Shown here: positions 53,346 through 64,000 of the stretch, piece by piece
How the letters are laid out: each line of letters starts with the position of its first letter
Position numbering within the stretch: the first letter of the stretch is position 1
Source: Aporrectodea caliginosa
Taxonomy: Eukaryota; Annelida; Clitellata; Crassiclitellata; Lumbricidae
DNA: 64,000 nt
NCBI GenBank assembly: GCA_020284085.1
Contig: JACEVL010000499.1
Coordinates: 671,001 to 735,000, forward strand
Direction of reading: 5' to 3'
Position numbers and translations under genes: made by a program
The notes under the pieces: generated by a model
What the model saw: the letters and a program-made list of their open reading frames with translations, nothing else
Database searches by the model: none
Told to the model about the DNA's origin: nothing

Positions 53346-54047
53346 AAGGCCCGACGACAATAACACTACTAAATAATAGGAGCTGAGGCTAGTACCGAAA
53401 AGGAAAACGCCGACAAGTGTGGGCTGGGTCGGCTACCAATGTTCACGAAGTGGACCCAAACGGTAAGCGAGTGATCGGCGTCGGCTTAAAGTTGAACAGC
53501 CCTTAAGAAGCCTACGTGATGCAGTGACAAGGGCTTCTGATCAAATCCATTTATTATTAATCTTGGTCTCATTTCTCGAGAGAGACAGAGGCTTAACCGA
53601 GCATTTGAGACTATAGTAGTCAAATGATAGTGCAATATAAATAGTATAGCCGAGGTGAATCGCCCTACCTGACTAGCTCTTCACCACCGCGCTAGCTAGG
53701 TGAGGATGGGCTGTTCCTTTCGCAGAATGTCAAGAGCAACGACTTTAACTGCTCTACATGATCCGATGCATGGCTTTAGGAATTTCAGTAATCCCCTTTG
53801 AGTGCAGCCGACATAAAACTGTTGGTAAATATTCAGCCTTTATGGTGCCATAAAGGAATGAAGTCTAGAGGAGCATTGAGTTTAATCTTAAATTCTGAAA
53901 CAGTCCTTGGCTGACTGACCTAGTTTTGTGCAAATTCTTAAATGTTCTATGGATTACCAGCTCTAAAAGAAATGTTCCTTTGGTCACTTTTCAGTTCTTA
54001 AATGTTCCTTGGGTAAGTGACCTATTTAAGAAACCTTGACCAATCGC
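53346..54047. other. Intergenic or 5' intron, nothing recognised
   Basis: I find no coding similarity, repeat family member or simple repeat of note. Confidence 0.5.
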
Positions 54048-54398
54048 AGGGAGATGGTTGAATGGTAACACGCTGGCACGAAGATCGGATCGACTCGGGT
54101 TCGATACCTGCTAGCCATATGAGGTTGACTCAGCCTTCCACTTCCTATGGAACGATGATAAAATGAACAGTAGGACAGATGGGCGCCTTGCATGGCTGCC
54201 ATACAGTTAAATTCGACTCCTGTTGAACTTGTTATCTGTTAATACTATATCATGTAATCTTACTGCGCTGACAGTAGACAGTGTTGTGAAGCATTCTAGA
54301 AGTAGCTTGCTATCAACTACGCTATATTAATCGTCATAATTACAATTACAATTACAATTACAATACTTGTCAGGTTGAAATAATAAACGATTATTATT
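54048..54398 (+). mobile_element. SINE-1 copy with the best B box
   Basis: Head gatggttgaatggtaacacg and ggttcgatacctgctagcc (canonical B box), body gggcgccttgcatggctgcc. About 90 bp of unrelated sequence (54268-54358, with an attacaattac run) interrupts the tail, which ends aataataaacgattattatt. Confidence 0.8.
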
Positions 54399-54512
54399 AT
54401 AAGTTTTTGTTGATCTGGCTTTTAACCTTATTTGTTCATTTCTGTTCCCAGACTTGGAGTCGACTGAAGTCACAGTCACACAGGACTTTCCATGAGCTAT
54501 TCGTAGAAGAGA

Positions 54513-63337
<8,825 letters not shown>

Positions 63338-63384
63338 GTGAGTAGGTTCTTTTCATTTGAGTGAAGTTTGTACGTAAAATTTGT

Positions 63385-63565
63385 TATCATATATTTGTGG
63401 AGCACTACTCTCTAGTAATGACCAAGCATCAATCGATGATGTTGCACAGTTGTGAGTGAAGGATTTGATCAAGGTCCCTACACAGTAACCATCTCAGGGG
63501 AGGAGGATCAAACCTGTACCCTCCAAGTTACAAGGCAAATGCTCTAGCCAATCAGCTACCATGTC
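63385..63565 (-). mobile_element. SINE-3 copy, minus
   Basis: agcatcaatcgatgatgttg, gtgagtgaaggatttgatca, ccctacacagtaaccatctc, then the head (gtaccctccaagttacaagg, ctagccaatcagctacc). Confidence 0.75.
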
Positions 63566-63948
63566 TCACACATTTATAAGTCTCACTGTCTAGTGACAAA
63601 GCATCAATCGATGGCCCTGAGCAGTTGTGAGTGAAGGACTGGCTCAAGGTCCCTACACAGTAACCTTCTCAGAGGAGGAGGATCGAACCTGTACTCTCCA
63701 CATTACAAGTAATGAAACATCGAAGAAACATCCATCCATCCATCCATCCATCCATCCATCCATCCATCCATCCATCCATCCATCCATCCATCCATCCATC
63801 CATCCATCCATCCATCCATCCATCCATCCATCCATCCATCCATCCATCCATCCATCCATCCATCTCTGTCTGTCTGTCTGTCTGTCTATTTCCACACAGA
63901 CGTGCTCGTTACAAGGTGAGCGCTCTGACCAATCGGCTACCAATCAGA
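63566..63948 (-). mobile_element. SINE-3 copy split by an ATCC microsatellite, minus
   Basis: The body and B box (ggatcgaacctgtactctcc) lie at 63575-63708 and the rest of the head (gttacaaggtgagcgctctg, aatcggctacc) at 63908-63941. Between them is (ATCC)n. Confidence 0.75.
63729..63864. repeat. (ATCC)34 microsatellite
   Basis: About 34 perfect tetranucleotides, then ctgtctgtctgtctgtc. Frames through it give HPSIHPSI or MDGWMDGW repeats, which are not genes. Confidence 0.97.
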
Positions 63949-64000
63949 ACAGATAAGGAACAGAATGTATGAGAATTGTTTCTTCATTGTTTGAACTTGC

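Noticed and set aside
63627..63972. HPSI and MDGW repeat frames
   Set aside because: Product of the (ATCC)n array on either strand.

Overview
The window is nuclear DNA from an animal, most likely a marine-type invertebrate. It carries two conserved metazoan genes in many short exons with GT/AG introns, surrounded by retrotransposons, tRNA-derived SINEs, small DNA transposons and very long microsatellites. I cannot name the species. The proteins are clearly homologous to their human counterparts but quite diverged, so a vertebrate is unlikely.

Gene 1 (202-29515, + strand) is the 3' part of MED14, the scaffold subunit of the Mediator complex. I could place 25 exons, including three of only 40-49 bp. 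They join in phase to 3,174 nt, an uninterrupted 1,057-codon reading frame plus stop. The 5' part of the gene lies before the window. The introns hold SINEs, LINE 3' ends, minisatellites, an intact RTE-type LINE (22989-26321) and a hAT element (18869-20071). The MED14 stop codon is the first unit of a 22-bp tandem array.

The region 29.5-54.4 kb is intergenic, or a 5' UTR intron of the next gene. I found no conserved host exon in it. It is a graveyard of DNA transposons, several with matching target-site duplications (hAT-like at 30207, 35180, 38611 and 42057; Tc1/mariner-like at 33698; PIF/Harbinger-like at 39609). It also holds SINEs, an inverted duplication of microsatellite DNA (36.4-37.55 kb), a 131-unit GT array (43545-43806), a G+C-rich segment that could be a promoter (43880-44360), and a decayed minus-strand LINE (52.0-53.35 kb).

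Gene 2 (54513 to beyond the window end, + strand) is the 5' end of a SHANK-type postsynaptic scaffold gene. Four phase-0 coding exons (116 codons) encode the SPN domain. The start codon is preceded in frame by a four-codon upstream ORF. A 5'-truncated LINE with a 731-codon open frame sits in its first coding intron.

MED14 and SHANK are head-to-tail and have no known functional link. The mobile elements appear to cooperate instead: LINE 3' ends and SINEs share the same hairpin-plus-TATAAAT tail, as expected if the SINEs use the LINE machinery.
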